Positions 17,816-26,073 of a stretch of 64,000 nucleotides of DNA are shown here, piece by piece. Made by a program: the position numbers and the translations under genes. Location: contig NZ_JAEMUI010000003.1 of assembly GCF_016461715.1 (NCBI RefSeq), forward strand, positions 248,001 to 312,000, written 5' to 3'. Every line of letters begins with the position of its first letter. The first letter of the stretch is position 1. The notes beneath the pieces are model-generated. The model was not told where the DNA came from. It saw only the letters and a list, made by a program, of their open reading frames with translations, and searched no databases. This DNA comes from Marinomonas spartinae. GTDB lineage: Bacteria > Pseudomonadota > Gammaproteobacteria > Pseudomonadales > Marinomonadaceae.

Positions 17816-18727
17816 TTATCTCTTGTCCAGTAACAGGTCCTCTTTGAATCGGCGTGTCTGGTTACGTCCTCTTTCTTTGGCATCATACAAGGCTTCGTCT
17901 GCTTGCCAAATGATTTCATCAAGATTCAAGGTTTGGTTATTGATTGGGTAACTTGTCATGCCAATGCTGACATGTAAAGTGTCGCGGCCTATTGCAATTT
18001 GATTAATCTTATCGTGAAGGCGTTGGCAAAATATATGGGCCTTGTCTATGGACGTGTTATAAAGCACAACTAAAAATTCCTCTCCGCCCCAACGTGCCAC
18101 AATGTCACAGGAGCGCACAGTGCTTGCCAGTACTTTTGACATTTTGATGAGTATTTTATCCCCTTCTTGATGACCAAAGGTATCATTGACCCTCTTGAAA
18201 TAATCGATGTCTAACAGAATAAAAGACAACATGACATTGGTGCGTTTGGTCTGCTGGATCATATCATTTGCTCGTTTTGTGGCTTCTCGTCTATTGAGTA
18301 GTCCTGTGAGCTCATCAGTAGCAGAGGTGATGGTTAGAGCCTTGGTTTTGTCTTCGAGTTTATCCCTCGTATTGATGAGTTCTTGATAGAGTTGGTCTCG
18401 ATTAATGGCGCTGAATAAGGCCCAATAGATTTTACCTTGCTGGGATAGGGTCGCATTGATAGTAACAGGAACTGGCTCTTTCTTCGCCGAGAGCAGCATG
18501 ACTTGTAGCTCGGATACTTTGCCATCTTGTAAGAGCATTGGGTAAAAATAATGCTCTAAAAAGAGAACACTGGCTTTGGTAAAAAGAGCCGTAATGGGTT
18601 GATCTATTAAACTGTCTTTTGCAAAGCCAAACTCGTTCTCGATATACGCATTGAATTGCAGGATTTTCTGTTCCTGAAAATCACTGACCATAAGACCACA
18701 TGGAAATATATGAGGGTCCATCTCCAT
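17816..18727 (-). CDS. PAS-GGDEF diguanylate cyclase paired with an RsbQ-type hydrolase
   Basis: A cytoplasmic signalling protein predicted to make cyclic di-GMP. A PAS domain spans roughly residues 5-115 and a GGDEF domain roughly 145-300. The active-site motif is GGEEF (ARWGGEEFLVVL), so it should be catalytically competent. I place the start at the ATG at 18727, behind an AAGGAG that overlaps the stop codon of the hydrolase gene; a TTG at 18760 is the alternative. In B. subtilis RsbQ works with a PAS domain (RsbP), and RsbQ-PAS pairs with other outputs including GGDEF have been described. The trigger molecule is unknown. Confidence 0.85.
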   Translation of the reverse strand: MEMDPHIFPCGLMVSDFQEQKILQFNAYIENEFGFAKDSLIDQPITALFTKASVLFLEHYFYPMLLQDGKVSELQVMLLSAKKEPVPVTINATLSQQGKIYWALFSAINRDQLYQELINTRDKLEDKTKALTITSATDELTGLLNRREATKRANDMIQQTKRTNVMLSFILLDIDYFKRVNDTFGHQEGDKILIKMSKVLASTVRSCDIVARWGGEEFLVVLYNTSIDKAHIFCQRLHDKINQIAIGRDTLHVSIGMTSYPINNQTLNLDEIIWQADEALYDAKERGRNQTRRFKEDLLLDKR

Positions 18728-18743
18728 CTGTTGACTGATCTCC

Positions 18744-19610
18744 TTATTGGGTTTGATCAAGAAAACATTGAATGCTGTTAAGTACTTGTAATGGGTACGT
18801 CATATGCAAACAGTGTCCTTTACCGTTAATAATATCTAGCTTAGCATTGGGGAACTGTTTTTGCGTATATTTGCCTACTTCGATGGGCACCAAAGCATCC
18901 TGTTTGCTTTGTATAACTAAGCAGGGGTGATGGATTTTCGGCAGTAAGTGACGATAGTCAGAAAAGAAGGTTGCTATGGCAAACGGCTTAGAATAGGTCG
19001 GGTCTGTCGAACAAAAACTGGTGAGTAATTCTTGCACCAGTGCATCATCCGTTTCTTGCTTAATATCCGTTTCCGAAGGGGTGCTGTTCATAACCAAAGG
19101 GGCGAGATAGTTGCCCCACCCGATGTAATTTTTATCCATTAAATTGACTAGCTCTTCTAAATCACTTTTTTCAAAGCCACCAGAATACCCATCATTCAAA
19201 TTTAAAAAGCAGGGGGAAGGGCACACCATCACCAGTTTGTCGATTAGATCAGGTCGTAGATGGGCCGTGATCAAGCCGATGGTTGCACCGACTGAATGCC
19301 CGACAAAGAGAACATTGGAGAAATCCAGGGAATCACAGATTTCGATCACATCTAACGCATAGCCTTCCAGCTGACTATAGCGGTTTTTTTGATAGGCTCG
19401 AACGTCTGAATTGCCACTGCCAACATAATCAAACAAAATGACTTTGTATTGTTTTTCTAGGTAAGGTGTTAAAAACCGCCACATATTTTGACTGCAACCA
19501 AAACCATGGGCTAACAGGATGACTTTCTCGCCTTCGCCTAGGATGTTGATATGATTACGGCGTTTGATCTCCAAAGCATTAAACTGAGTATTGCTGATGG
19601 ATATTTCCAT
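18744..19610 (-). CDS. RsbQ-type alpha/beta hydrolase sensor
   Basis: A 288-residue alpha/beta hydrolase of the RsbQ/KAI2/D14 group. The triad is visible: Ser106 in VGHSVGAT, Asp238 in SKQDALVP and His266 in GKGHCLHM. The oxyanion segment AHGFGCSQNMW is near 34-44. The family acts by binding or hydrolysing a small hydrophobic ligand and signalling to a partner PAS domain; here the partner is the PAS-GGDEF protein whose gene follows 16 bases later. The ATG at 19610 is preferred over a start 14 codons upstream because AGGGAGAG lies eight bases before it. Confidence 0.85.
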   Translation of the reverse strand: MEISISNTQFNALEIKRRNHINILGEGEKVILLAHGFGCSQNMWRFLTPYLEKQYKVILFDYVGSGNSDVRAYQKNRYSQLEGYALDVIEICDSLDFSNVLFVGHSVGATIGLITAHLRPDLIDKLVMVCPSPCFLNLNDGYSGGFEKSDLEELVNLMDKNYIGWGNYLAPLVMNSTPSETDIKQETDDALVQELLTSFCSTDPTYSKPFAIATFFSDYRHLLPKIHHPCLVIQSKQDALVPIEVGKYTQKQFPNAKLDIINGKGHCLHMTYPLQVLNSIQCFLDQTQ

Positions 19611-19931
19611 GTTTTCTCTCCCTGTTAATAAGTCAAGAGGGGATAAAGCCACCCTTTTCCTTGGTGTTTTACATAACCTTGGGTAAATTTGAAATCTTTT
19701 ATGGCCAAAAGTTTTATATATGGCCCACTGTTGTAAATACTTGAACCATTATAGCGCGATGTAGAAGGGGGAGGGGGGCAGGTGTTTTTGAATACACCTT
19801 AACGGTGAGTCATGCTTGCTCTGCTCTCCCAAATGCCTGATAGAAGCGTCCTTCATCAGGCTATATTGACTAATGGTTGGGTAACAAACACCGTCCTAAT
19901 GTGCCTATGTACCGTTTGTTCGTCTGATTTT
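19611..19931. other. Intergenic region upstream of the RsbQ-type gene
   Basis: This 321-base gap holds no gene that I can support. It contains a leftward TATAAT at 19748-19753 (no good -35), a G-rich run at 19767-19778, a small 6-bp hairpin at 19780-19799 and a stronger hairpin at 19835-19861. Confidence 0.5.
19835..19861. terminator. Strong hairpin downstream of pssA
   Basis: GCCTGATaGAAG pairs with CTTCATCAGGC, giving an 11-bp stem with one bulged A and a CGTC loop. It lies about 70 bases after the pssA stop in the leftward direction. Without a U tract it may be a Rho-dependent 3' end stabiliser rather than an intrinsic terminator. Confidence 0.4.
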
Positions 19932-21269
19932 TTATAAAATTCGTTTTAACAAACGATCAGCTCGTGTACGCAGTACACGTCGTATGAGCTTTTGTACCTT
20001 TTCGGGGTATTGTCCTACTGTTTCTAGTTGTTTGTAGCTACGGATTTGTTCTGTATGTTTGAATATATTGTCAAACTCAGCTGTGAACTTGTCTTCAAGT
20101 AACTGTTTTGGGTCTTGGATGAGCAGTCCATTTTCTAAATCCAGTGCCCACGCTCTTGGGTTTACATTATTCCCCGTTAGTAGCATGGTCTTGCGATCTA
20201 CCCAAAGTCCTTTTAAATGATAGCTATTAGCATCGTGTTTCCATAGATGAACAGCAAGGCGACCTGATGCTGTATGTGTTTTGTTGGTGCGAGTGAATTT
20301 GCGTAAGTTCAGCTCATAAAGATAAGGCAATCCACCAATGGCCTTGAATGGCTGATCTGGCGCAATATAAAAGTCACTAGCGGTCTTGTCACCGACGATG
20401 ATGTGAACCTGAACCCCTCGTTTTATTGCTCGAGTAATTTCGCGAATGACTGCTCTTGGCAAGTTAAAGTAAGGTGTGCACAGGCAAATTTCTTGTTTGG
20501 CATTGCTCAAAAGGGCAATGATTTTTCGGTTGAGTTGATTGCGACGTTTACCAATTCCGACCAAGGGGGTGACGGCAACTTGATCTTCACCGACTGATTC
20601 ATCTGCTATGTGATAGTGTGCTTTCGATAAAGTAGCACGGAATTGTCGAATTAATGGTTTAATGTCTTTGGTACTTGGCAGGTTTGTATCATTCAGATTA
20701 TGAACTGCAGGATCGGCAATCATGTTGTTGCGAATAAAATGCACCATGCTATCGGCTAGCGGTTTGTGCTCGATAATGTGGTAACGATCAAAGCGATAAC
20801 GTTCATGGTAGTGCAGATAGATGTTGTTTAAGCTGGCACCGCTGTAGACAACTGTGCTATCAATGATGAATCCTTTCAGGTGTAGTACACCAAAGACTTC
20901 ACGATTACGCACCGGGACACCATAAACCGGAATCGGAAGATCATATTCCTTGGCAAACTCTTGATAGAGGCTGGCATTCCCTTTGCTCTTTTCTGCCCCG
21001 ATTAAACCCCGTTGGGCACGATGCCAATCAACACAGATGGCAATATCCAAGTCAGGGTTGTCTTGTTTTGCTTGATAAATAGTGGAGAGTATTTCTCTGC
21101 CTGCTTCATCATCTTCAAGGTACAAGGCAACAATATAGATGCGTTTGGTCGCCTGTTTAATCGCGCTTAACAAAAGTTCTCGATACTCTCGAGCAGAATG
21201 CAAAATCGTAATACGCTCTGGATGGACTGCGAAATGAGGGATAGGATCGAGTAAGTGTCTATTGGGCAT
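19932..21269 (-). CDS. pssA: CDP-diacylglycerol--serine O-phosphatidyltransferase PssA (phospholipase D family)
   Basis: Makes phosphatidylserine from CDP-diacylglycerol and serine, the committed step to phosphatidylethanolamine. The 445-residue length and internal blocks match E. coli PssA closely: RIYIVALYLEDDEAG near 43-57, VDWHRAQRGLIGA near 79-91, the first HKD-type motif VLHLKGFIID near 127, YFNLPRAVIREI in the second half, and the second HKD-type motif YHLKGLWVD near 355. The C-terminus KLIRRVLRTRADRLLKRIL is basic and probably meets the membrane surface. It is monocistronic, divergent from the lipoprotein gene. Confidence 0.93.
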   Translation of the reverse strand: MPNRHLLDPIPHFAVHPERITILHSAREYRELLLSAIKQATKRIYIVALYLEDDEAGREILSTIYQAKQDNPDLDIAICVDWHRAQRGLIGAEKSKGNASLYQEFAKEYDLPIPVYGVPVRNREVFGVLHLKGFIIDSTVVYSGASLNNIYLHYHERYRFDRYHIIEHKPLADSMVHFIRNNMIADPAVHNLNDTNLPSTKDIKPLIRQFRATLSKAHYHIADESVGEDQVAVTPLVGIGKRRNQLNRKIIALLSNAKQEICLCTPYFNLPRAVIREITRAIKRGVQVHIIVGDKTASDFYIAPDQPFKAIGGLPYLYELNLRKFTRTNKTHTASGRLAVHLWKHDANSYHLKGLWVDRKTMLLTGNNVNPRAWALDLENGLLIQDPKQLLEDKFTAEFDNIFKHTEQIRSYKQLETVGQYPEKVQKLIRRVLRTRADRLLKRIL

Positions 21270-21464
21270 AATACCGAAGTGCTACCTATGTTTTGACTAG
21301 CGGGTAACTTTAGCAAATTCGTTGTTTTATTCCTATAAAATAACGCTTTAGTTTTTGTCTTTACGCTTTTATTTACGCGTTTTTGTCTTTTACATTGGTC
21401 TATTTTCACGTTTGTGGCGTAGCTTTAGGAAGTGTATTGTTCTGACGTAGGAGTTTGTATCGTA

Positions 21465-22313
21465 ATGAAGAAAGTATTCGTGACATTAAGTTCTTTGTTG
21501 TTGGTGGCCTGTACTAAGGCGGGTCTTGAGCTTGCTAATTTGCCGAATAAGTTTAGTGACACGAAAACCATTAAGAATATTGCCTATGGCGCGCAGTCTT
21601 GGCAAACGTTAGACCTTTATATCCCGCCTAACCCATCCCATGAGCCGCTTCCTGTTGTGGTGTTCTTTTATGGTGGCAGTTGGCAAGAGGGTTCGAAAAG
21701 CATGTATCCATTTGTTGGTGAAGCGTTTGCCAAGAAAGACTATATCACGGTTATTGCCGATTACCGTAAGTATCCTCAAGTGACGTTTCCGACCTTTGTT
21801 GAAGATGGTGCCAAAGCGGTGGCATGGACCTATCGTCATGTCGCGCAGTATGGCGGGAACCCAGGTGAATTGTTTATTGTGGGTCATTCAGCTGGGGCTC
21901 ATATTGGTGCCTTAATTACGGCAGATTCACATTATTTATCGGCAGAAGGAGAGAATAGCAGCATTATCAAAGCCTTTGCCGGGTTATCTGGCCCCTATGA
22001 TTTTGTGCCTTATGAGAAAGACTATATCGCTATTTTTGGTCCTCCCGAAAATTACCCAAAGATGCAGGTGCCGACCTTTATCAATGGTAAAGAACCACCA
22101 ATGTTGCTGCTTTGGGGAGCGGATGATGATGTGGTAGGAAAAAGTAACATGGATAAGCTGGTGGCGAAGATTCACGAAAAAGGGGGCGTAGAAGAGCATA
22201 AAACCTATGCAGGCGTCGATCATGTCGGTATGGTCTCAACCTTTATTTGGTTTCTAAACAGTAAGGCGCCGATTTTGGATGATATTACTGCATTTTTTAG
22301 TCAATATAAGTGA
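21465..22313 (+). CDS. Alpha/beta hydrolase lipoprotein (carboxylesterase-like)
   Basis: A 282-residue esterase-like hydrolase exported as a lipoprotein: the N-terminus has two lysines, a hydrophobic core and a lipobox LVAC with the cysteine at about residue 17. The oxyanion segment VFFYGGSW is near 70 and the nucleophile elbow is GHSAGAH near 145; an aspartate (LWGADDDVV) and histidine (YAGVDHVGM) complete the triad. This is the BD-FAE/hormone-sensitive-lipase-like group. The ATG at 21465 is chosen because the signal peptide starts there and TAGGAG lies upstream. The natural substrate is unknown. Confidence 0.8.
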   Translation: MKKVFVTLSSLLLVACTKAGLELANLPNKFSDTKTIKNIAYGAQSWQTLDLYIPPNPSHEPLPVVVFFYGGSWQEGSKSMYPFVGEAFAKKDYITVIADYRKYPQVTFPTFVEDGAKAVAWTYRHVAQYGGNPGELFIVGHSAGAHIGALITADSHYLSAEGENSSIIKAFAGLSGPYDFVPYEKDYIAIFGPPENYPKMQVPTFINGKEPPMLLLWGADDDVVGKSNMDKLVAKIHEKGGVEEHKTYAGVDHVGMVSTFIWFLNSKAPILDDITAFFSQYK

Positions 22314-22378
22314 ATAGCAACAGTAAAGCGCTTTTTTGCTTTGTTTCATTCTTCCTTTTAGAGTCTTGATCTATTTTT

Positions 22379-22690
22379 ATGAGCATTCCGCTGACCGATC
22401 TATTATCTGCCTCATCGAACTCTGTGGTGTCCGATGTGACTTGTTCTACATGCCATGCCTGTTGCTGTCGTTTAGAAGTTATGATTATTTCGGAGACGGG
22501 GGTGCCAGAAAGACACATCTCTGTGGATGAATGGGGTGGTGAGACCATGTTGAGACTAGAGGATGGTTGGTGTTCCGCTGTCGATCGTAATACGCACATG
22601 TGTACCATCTATGAACATCGACCATGGATCTGCCGAGAATTTTCTATGGGGTCCTACCAATGTTTGGATGAGCGCAGAATGATGGATTGA
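22379..22690 (+). CDS. YkgJ family cysteine-cluster protein
   Basis: A 103-residue protein of the YkgJ (CxxCxxCC) family, thought to bind zinc or an iron-sulfur cluster. The motif CSTCHACC lies near residues 22-29, further cysteines occur in GWCSAV and HMCTIY, and the family-defining HRPWICREF lies near 80-88. The last cysteine is in YQCLDE. Its function is unknown. It ends over the first bases of a decayed acetyltransferase-like remnant. No strong ribosome binding site is visible before the ATG. Confidence 0.75.
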   Translation: MSIPLTDLLSASSNSVVSDVTCSTCHACCCRLEVMIISETGVPERHISVDEWGGETMLRLEDGWCSAVDRNTHMCTIYEHRPWICREFSMGSYQCLDERRMMD

Positions 22691-22895
22691 GAAGTTGACC
22701 TCGTTGGCCTTTTGCCGCTCCTTGAAAGGCTTTTTGTTGGAAAATGGAGAGCATTGTTTTTGGGAGATTAGCAAGAAGGAAAAGTGATTGGTTTTATCAA
22801 CGCGCGAATCAATATTTAATGAGCGGGATAAAGCCTTCTACCAAAAATTAGGTTATGTTGAGGATTTTTATATCATGTCTCGACAAATTGCCTAA
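22686..22895 (+). pseudogene. Decayed GNAT acetyltransferase remnant
   Basis: Reading one frame for 70 codons gives a protein-like text interrupted by a TGA at 22785-22787. After the stop, FNERDKAFYQKLGYVEDF is a typical C-terminal GNAT block (FYxKLGY). Just after the stop the neighbouring frame reads KVIGFINAR, so the damage may be a pair of compensating frameshifts rather than a single nonsense change. No start codon is visible. At 69 residues it is only about half the normal length, so an internal or N-terminal deletion is also likely. Confidence 0.55.
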
Positions 22896-22928
22896 ACTTA
22901 ATGTAACTCGTTGTTGAGGGGGAAATCG

Positions 22929-23180
22929 ATGGATATTCAGGCACTTGTTATTGTGTTGTTAATTGGTGGCATTGCTGGTTGGTTAGCTGGAAAAATTATC
23001 AAAGGCGGAGGCTTTGGCATTGTTGGCAATATTATCGTTGGTATTGTCGGGTCCGTTGTTGGTAACTTCGTCTTTGCGGCATTAGGGCTGTTTGCCCACG
23101 GTATCTTGGGTTCTATTATCACGGCCACCTGCGGGGCCATTATTTTGCTCTTTATTGTGCGTTTGATTAAGCGAATGTAA
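22929..23180 (+). CDS. GlsB/YeaQ/YmgE family small membrane protein
   Basis: An 83-residue, glycine-rich inner-membrane protein of the transglycosylase-associated (GlsB/YeaQ/YmgE) family, linked to stress responses but biochemically undefined. Three hydrophobic segments are visible, at about 3-22, 29-50 and 56-78. The family's GGIAGWLAGKIIKGGGFG opens the chain and it ends in basic RLIKRM. The ATG at 22929 is supported by AGGGGGA six bases upstream; an alternative start six codons earlier lacks this. Confidence 0.85.
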   Translation: MDIQALVIVLLIGGIAGWLAGKIIKGGGFGIVGNIIVGIVGSVVGNFVFAALGLFAHGILGSIITATCGAIILLFIVRLIKRM

Positions 23181-23209
23181 TTGGGCTTTAGAAAGCCAGT
23201 GGAGGCGCT

Positions 23210-23698
23210 ATGCTGATTCGATCTGTTTCAACCAAAGATGTTCCCTCGCTCACGGATATTTATAATAGCTATATTGAAAATACCATTATTACTTTTGAAG
23301 AAGACCCTATTACCTCTGACGAGATGGCGGCACGTATCGATAAAGTGTCCCAAGCCCATTTGCCATGGTTGGTTCTTGAAGAGGATGGCGACGTGTTAGG
23401 TTATGCGTATGCGGGGAATTGGCATGGACGTAGTGCGTATCGTTTTACGGCAGAGCCAACCATTTACTTAGCACAAGAGGCAAAGGGAAAAGGTCAAGGG
23501 AAAATTCTCTATTCTTCTTTGATCGAAGAGCTGAGAAAAAAAGGGATTAAACAGTTAATAGGCTTGATCGCGTTACCGAATGACGCCAGCGTGGGATTAC
23601 ATGAATCGCTGGGTTTTAAAAAAGCGGGCGAGTTTAAAGACGTTGGCTTTAAGTTTGATCAATGGATATCCGTTGGTTATTGGCAACTTGCCTTGTAA
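23210..23698 (+). CDS. GNAT acetyltransferase (phosphinothricin acetyltransferase-like)
   Basis: A 162-residue GNAT enzyme resembling the PAT/YncA/MnaT group, which acetylates the amino group of small amino-acid-like compounds such as methionine sulfoximine or phosphinothricin. Typical blocks are SLTDIYNSYIENTIITFEE near 15-33, GYAYAGNWHGRSAYRFTAE near 65-83 and the acetyl-CoA loop EAKGKGQGK near 93-101, followed by GLIALPNDASVGLHESLGF. GTGGAGG precedes the ATG. A 3' hairpin follows. The substrate is not determined. Confidence 0.85.
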   Translation: MLIRSVSTKDVPSLTDIYNSYIENTIITFEEDPITSDEMAARIDKVSQAHLPWLVLEEDGDVLGYAYAGNWHGRSAYRFTAEPTIYLAQEAKGKGQGKILYSSLIEELRKKGIKQLIGLIALPNDASVGLHESLGFKKAGEFKDVGFKFDQWISVGYWQLAL

Positions 23699-23743
23699 CC
23701 TTTTGCGTATTTGTGTGGCACGTTAAATGTCTGTCTGAACTAA

Positions 23744-23775
23744 AAGAGCATCATGGTGAATATAATGATGCTCTT
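23744..23775. terminator. Bidirectional terminator candidate
   Basis: AAGAGCATCAT (23744-23754) and ATGATGCTCTT (23765-23775) form a perfect 11-bp stem with a 10-base loop, located between convergent genes. Flanking A and T richness on both sides supports use in both directions. Confidence 0.65.
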
Positions 23776-23823
23776 GTTATATCCGCTCTTTTTTATCCTG
23801 ATCTAAGGTTCGGTATTGGAGGC

Positions 23824-24471
23824 CTAGTAAATATTTGCGGTCAATACAAAAATATCCATGTAGCCGAGCTCCCCATCAATAGGCTGAATTGGGTTAGCGC
23901 TATGGAAAAATTTCCGATCATTTAAAATGACAAATTCTCCATGGTCAAACGCGTGGCTGATGATGGCTGGGCTGTTCTCTTCTAAATGAACGTTAATTTT
24001 GCCACCTTTTATGTTATGACGTTGCATGACATAAATACCAATACGATCAAAACCATCTTGATGAACCCCCTCCGGCGCGACTTCTGCTAGTTGATGATCC
24101 GCAAAAATACGTAGCTGGTGCACCTCAATAAGTGTACCGTCTTTGACATTGGCCATTTCGCGAAAATGCTTAAAGAGCTCAACGAAGCCTGGGTCTTGAA
24201 AGGTCTGCTCTTCAATTTCTGGATAACGTCTGACTACATTTCCTTGGAAGTGGTTAATGCTGTCATCTTGCACAAACTCTTTGGCGGGTAAGCGAGACAA
24301 TTTCTCTTGATGCAGGGTAAAGCAAGAATATCTGCGCAATCGAAATTGACCGTCCGCATAGGGATTGGTTGGCAAATCATTAAAGGTAGGGGCCAGATGT
24401 TCCACACTGTCTGGAGAGAGTTGGCCAAGTTCTAAATAAAATGGGGTGGATGTGATGTTATTCGCTAGCAT
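23824..24471 (-). CDS. 2OG-Fe(II) dioxygenase family protein (PF10014, isoleucine 4-hydroxylase-like)
   Basis: A 215-residue enzyme that I place in the 2OG-Fe dioxygenase family containing the Bacillus L-isoleucine 4-hydroxylase. The iron-binding HxD is in VHQDGFDR near 140, and the distal His is in KFFHSANP near 190. The block ISHAFDHGEFVILNDRKF is characteristic of the family. Family members hydroxylate free amino acids such as isoleucine, leucine or methionine; the substrate here is unknown. It is an orphan gene flanked by a terminator and 220 bases without a recognisable feature. Confidence 0.8.
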   Translation of the reverse strand: MLANNITSTPFYLELGQLSPDSVEHLAPTFNDLPTNPYADGQFRLRRYSCFTLHQEKLSRLPAKEFVQDDSINHFQGNVVRRYPEIEEQTFQDPGFVELFKHFREMANVKDGTLIEVHQLRIFADHQLAEVAPEGVHQDGFDRIGIYVMQRHNIKGGKINVHLEENSPAIISHAFDHGEFVILNDRKFFHSANPIQPIDGELGYMDIFVLTANIY

Positions 24472-24692
24472 AAAAGACTACCTCTTTTCGCTTTGTTGGC
24501 AGATCATGCGCAACATTGTTTTTATTATTAGTGCACGTCTTTAAACGCGCCTTTAAAAGGTGAATCGGCCTTGTGAGCCTATCCTTAGTGTAGTGATTTA
24601 TTGAGGAATATGCTCGCATTATTGGGCATCTAGAGTGTAAAAAAATGCGTTTTCAGGAGCGAGCTTCGCCCTATAGCGTGATAATACAGGGG

Positions 24693-24956
24693 CTATGACT
24701 TTGAGGTCTTGTCTGATGAGTGTTTCTTTGTGTGACAAGGACAGGGGGGGACGGGGTCTATGCCGCCTTCGTGCCAAGGGTGACATTTTGCTAGACGTTT
24801 GAGGCCAAGATAAATGCCTTTGATGACACCAAAACGTTCAATGGCTTCAATCATATAATGAGAACAGCTAGGGTAGAAGCGGCAGTTGTTTCCCAATAAC
24901 GGACTAATGGCATATTGGTAGCTCTTCACCAGTATTAAAAAAAAACGCTTAATCAT
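24693..24956 (-). CDS. yidD: Membrane protein insertion efficiency factor YidD
   Basis: A small, membrane-associated protein that helps YidC-dependent insertion of inner-membrane proteins. All family marks are present in its 87 residues: an amphipathic hydrophobic N-terminus ([18 protein letters not shown]), the conserved [11 protein letters not shown] and the later [14 protein letters not shown]. YidD usually lies between rnpA and yidC. Here it is alone, next to a prephenate dehydratase gene, with no rnpA or yidC in the window. Confidence 0.93.
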   Translation of the reverse strand: MIKRFFLILVKSYQYAISPLLGNNCRFYPSCSHYMIEAIERFGVIKGIYLGLKRLAKCHPWHEGGIDPVPPCPCHTKKHSSDKTSKS

Positions 24957-25099
24957 AGAGGGTACTCTTTGCTATCGTTATGCTCATATCCAATGCTTTG
25001 CTATTTATTCATCTTGATAGGGGGAGCGGTGTCCATTTTTCCCCATAGATATTCTATCAAGCTTTCTAATAATACGATTACTTTTAAAAAGACGATTTT

Positions 25100-25972
25100 A
25101 TGACAGGTCAAATTCAGTTAGAAGCATCACAAATTGTTGCCTATCAAGGGGAACCTGGGGCTTATTCTCATCTCGCCTGTAAACATACCTTTCCAGATCT
25201 TAAAACCATCCATTGTGCTACCTTTGGTGAGGCGTTGCAGAAGGTTGAGCATGGAGAGGCTTACTACGCAATGATTCCCCTAGAAAATTCCACCGCAGGT
25301 CGCGTTGAAGAAATTTATCGTGAACTCAAGCGAACTCAGTTGCATGTCGTCAAAGAACATTTTGAGGCGGTTAATCATTGCCTTATTGCACGACACGGTG
25401 TTGCCATTGAGCAGATTACTCGCATTGGTAGTCATCCTCAAGCATTGGCCCAATGTGATGATAATATTAAGGCGCTGGGGGCCAAAAATGTTGCGATGTA
25501 TGATACCGCAGGCGCGGCAAAGTTCATTGCCGAACATGATGAACCAGGCTTCGCTGTTATTTCTTCTGAATTGGCGGCTGAGCTGTATGGTTTAAATATT
25601 CTAAAAACGCATTTTAATGACCGAGAAGGCAACACAACGCGGTTCTTAGTTTTTTCAAAGCAGCAAAAAATGCCCGTATTTGAGCCGGAAAAGATCTATA
25701 TTACGACCTTTATGTTTCGAGTCCGTAACCTTCCTGCTGCCTTGTATAAAGCCATGGGAGGGTTCGCCACCAATGGTATCAATATGTTGAAACTGGAAAG
25801 CTATATGGTGAATGGACACTTTACAGCCACCCAGTTTTACATTGATGTCGAAGCGCATTTTCAAGACCCTGCTATGCAGCGGGCGCTTGAGGAGTTGCGC
25901 TTTTTTTCTGAGGATATCCGTATATTGGGGACATATTATGCGGATGAGTTTCGCTTCCAGCAGTCTAAATAA
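25100..25972 (+). CDS. pheA: Monofunctional prephenate dehydratase
   Basis: Converts prephenate to phenylpyruvate in phenylalanine synthesis. The 290-residue chain has a catalytic PDT domain at about 10-190, with YQGEPGAYSH, PLENSTAGRV and the catalytic NTTRFLVFS motif, then an ACT domain at about 205-285 for feedback control. No chorismate mutase domain is present, unlike the bifunctional P-protein of most gammaproteobacteria. The ACT motif reads LESYMVNGHFTATQFY rather than the ESRP form, a pattern I associate with alphaproteobacterial enzymes. An 8-bp inverted repeat lies at 25013-25061 upstream. Confidence 0.9.
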   Translation: MTGQIQLEASQIVAYQGEPGAYSHLACKHTFPDLKTIHCATFGEALQKVEHGEAYYAMIPLENSTAGRVEEIYRELKRTQLHVVKEHFEAVNHCLIARHGVAIEQITRIGSHPQALAQCDDNIKALGAKNVAMYDTAGAAKFIAEHDEPGFAVISSELAAELYGLNILKTHFNDREGNTTRFLVFSKQQKMPVFEPEKIYITTFMFRVRNLPAALYKAMGGFATNGINMLKLESYMVNGHFTATQFYIDVEAHFQDPAMQRALEELRFFSEDIRILGTYYADEFRFQQSK

Positions 25973-26073
25973 TACGAAACTGTCTGGGAAAATAATAAGT
26001 GTAAGAAATGTGTAACTGAGTGCTGTTACCCTGACGCTATATCATGTTTGGTTGGCGCTAGGGAATATTGCAG

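Noticed and set aside
19767..19778. G-rich run as a G-quadruplex
   Set aside because: Only two long G runs are present, not the four needed.
25013..25061. Phenylalanine attenuator before pheA
   Set aside because: An inverted repeat exists, but there is no Phe-rich leader peptide and no terminator with a U tract.
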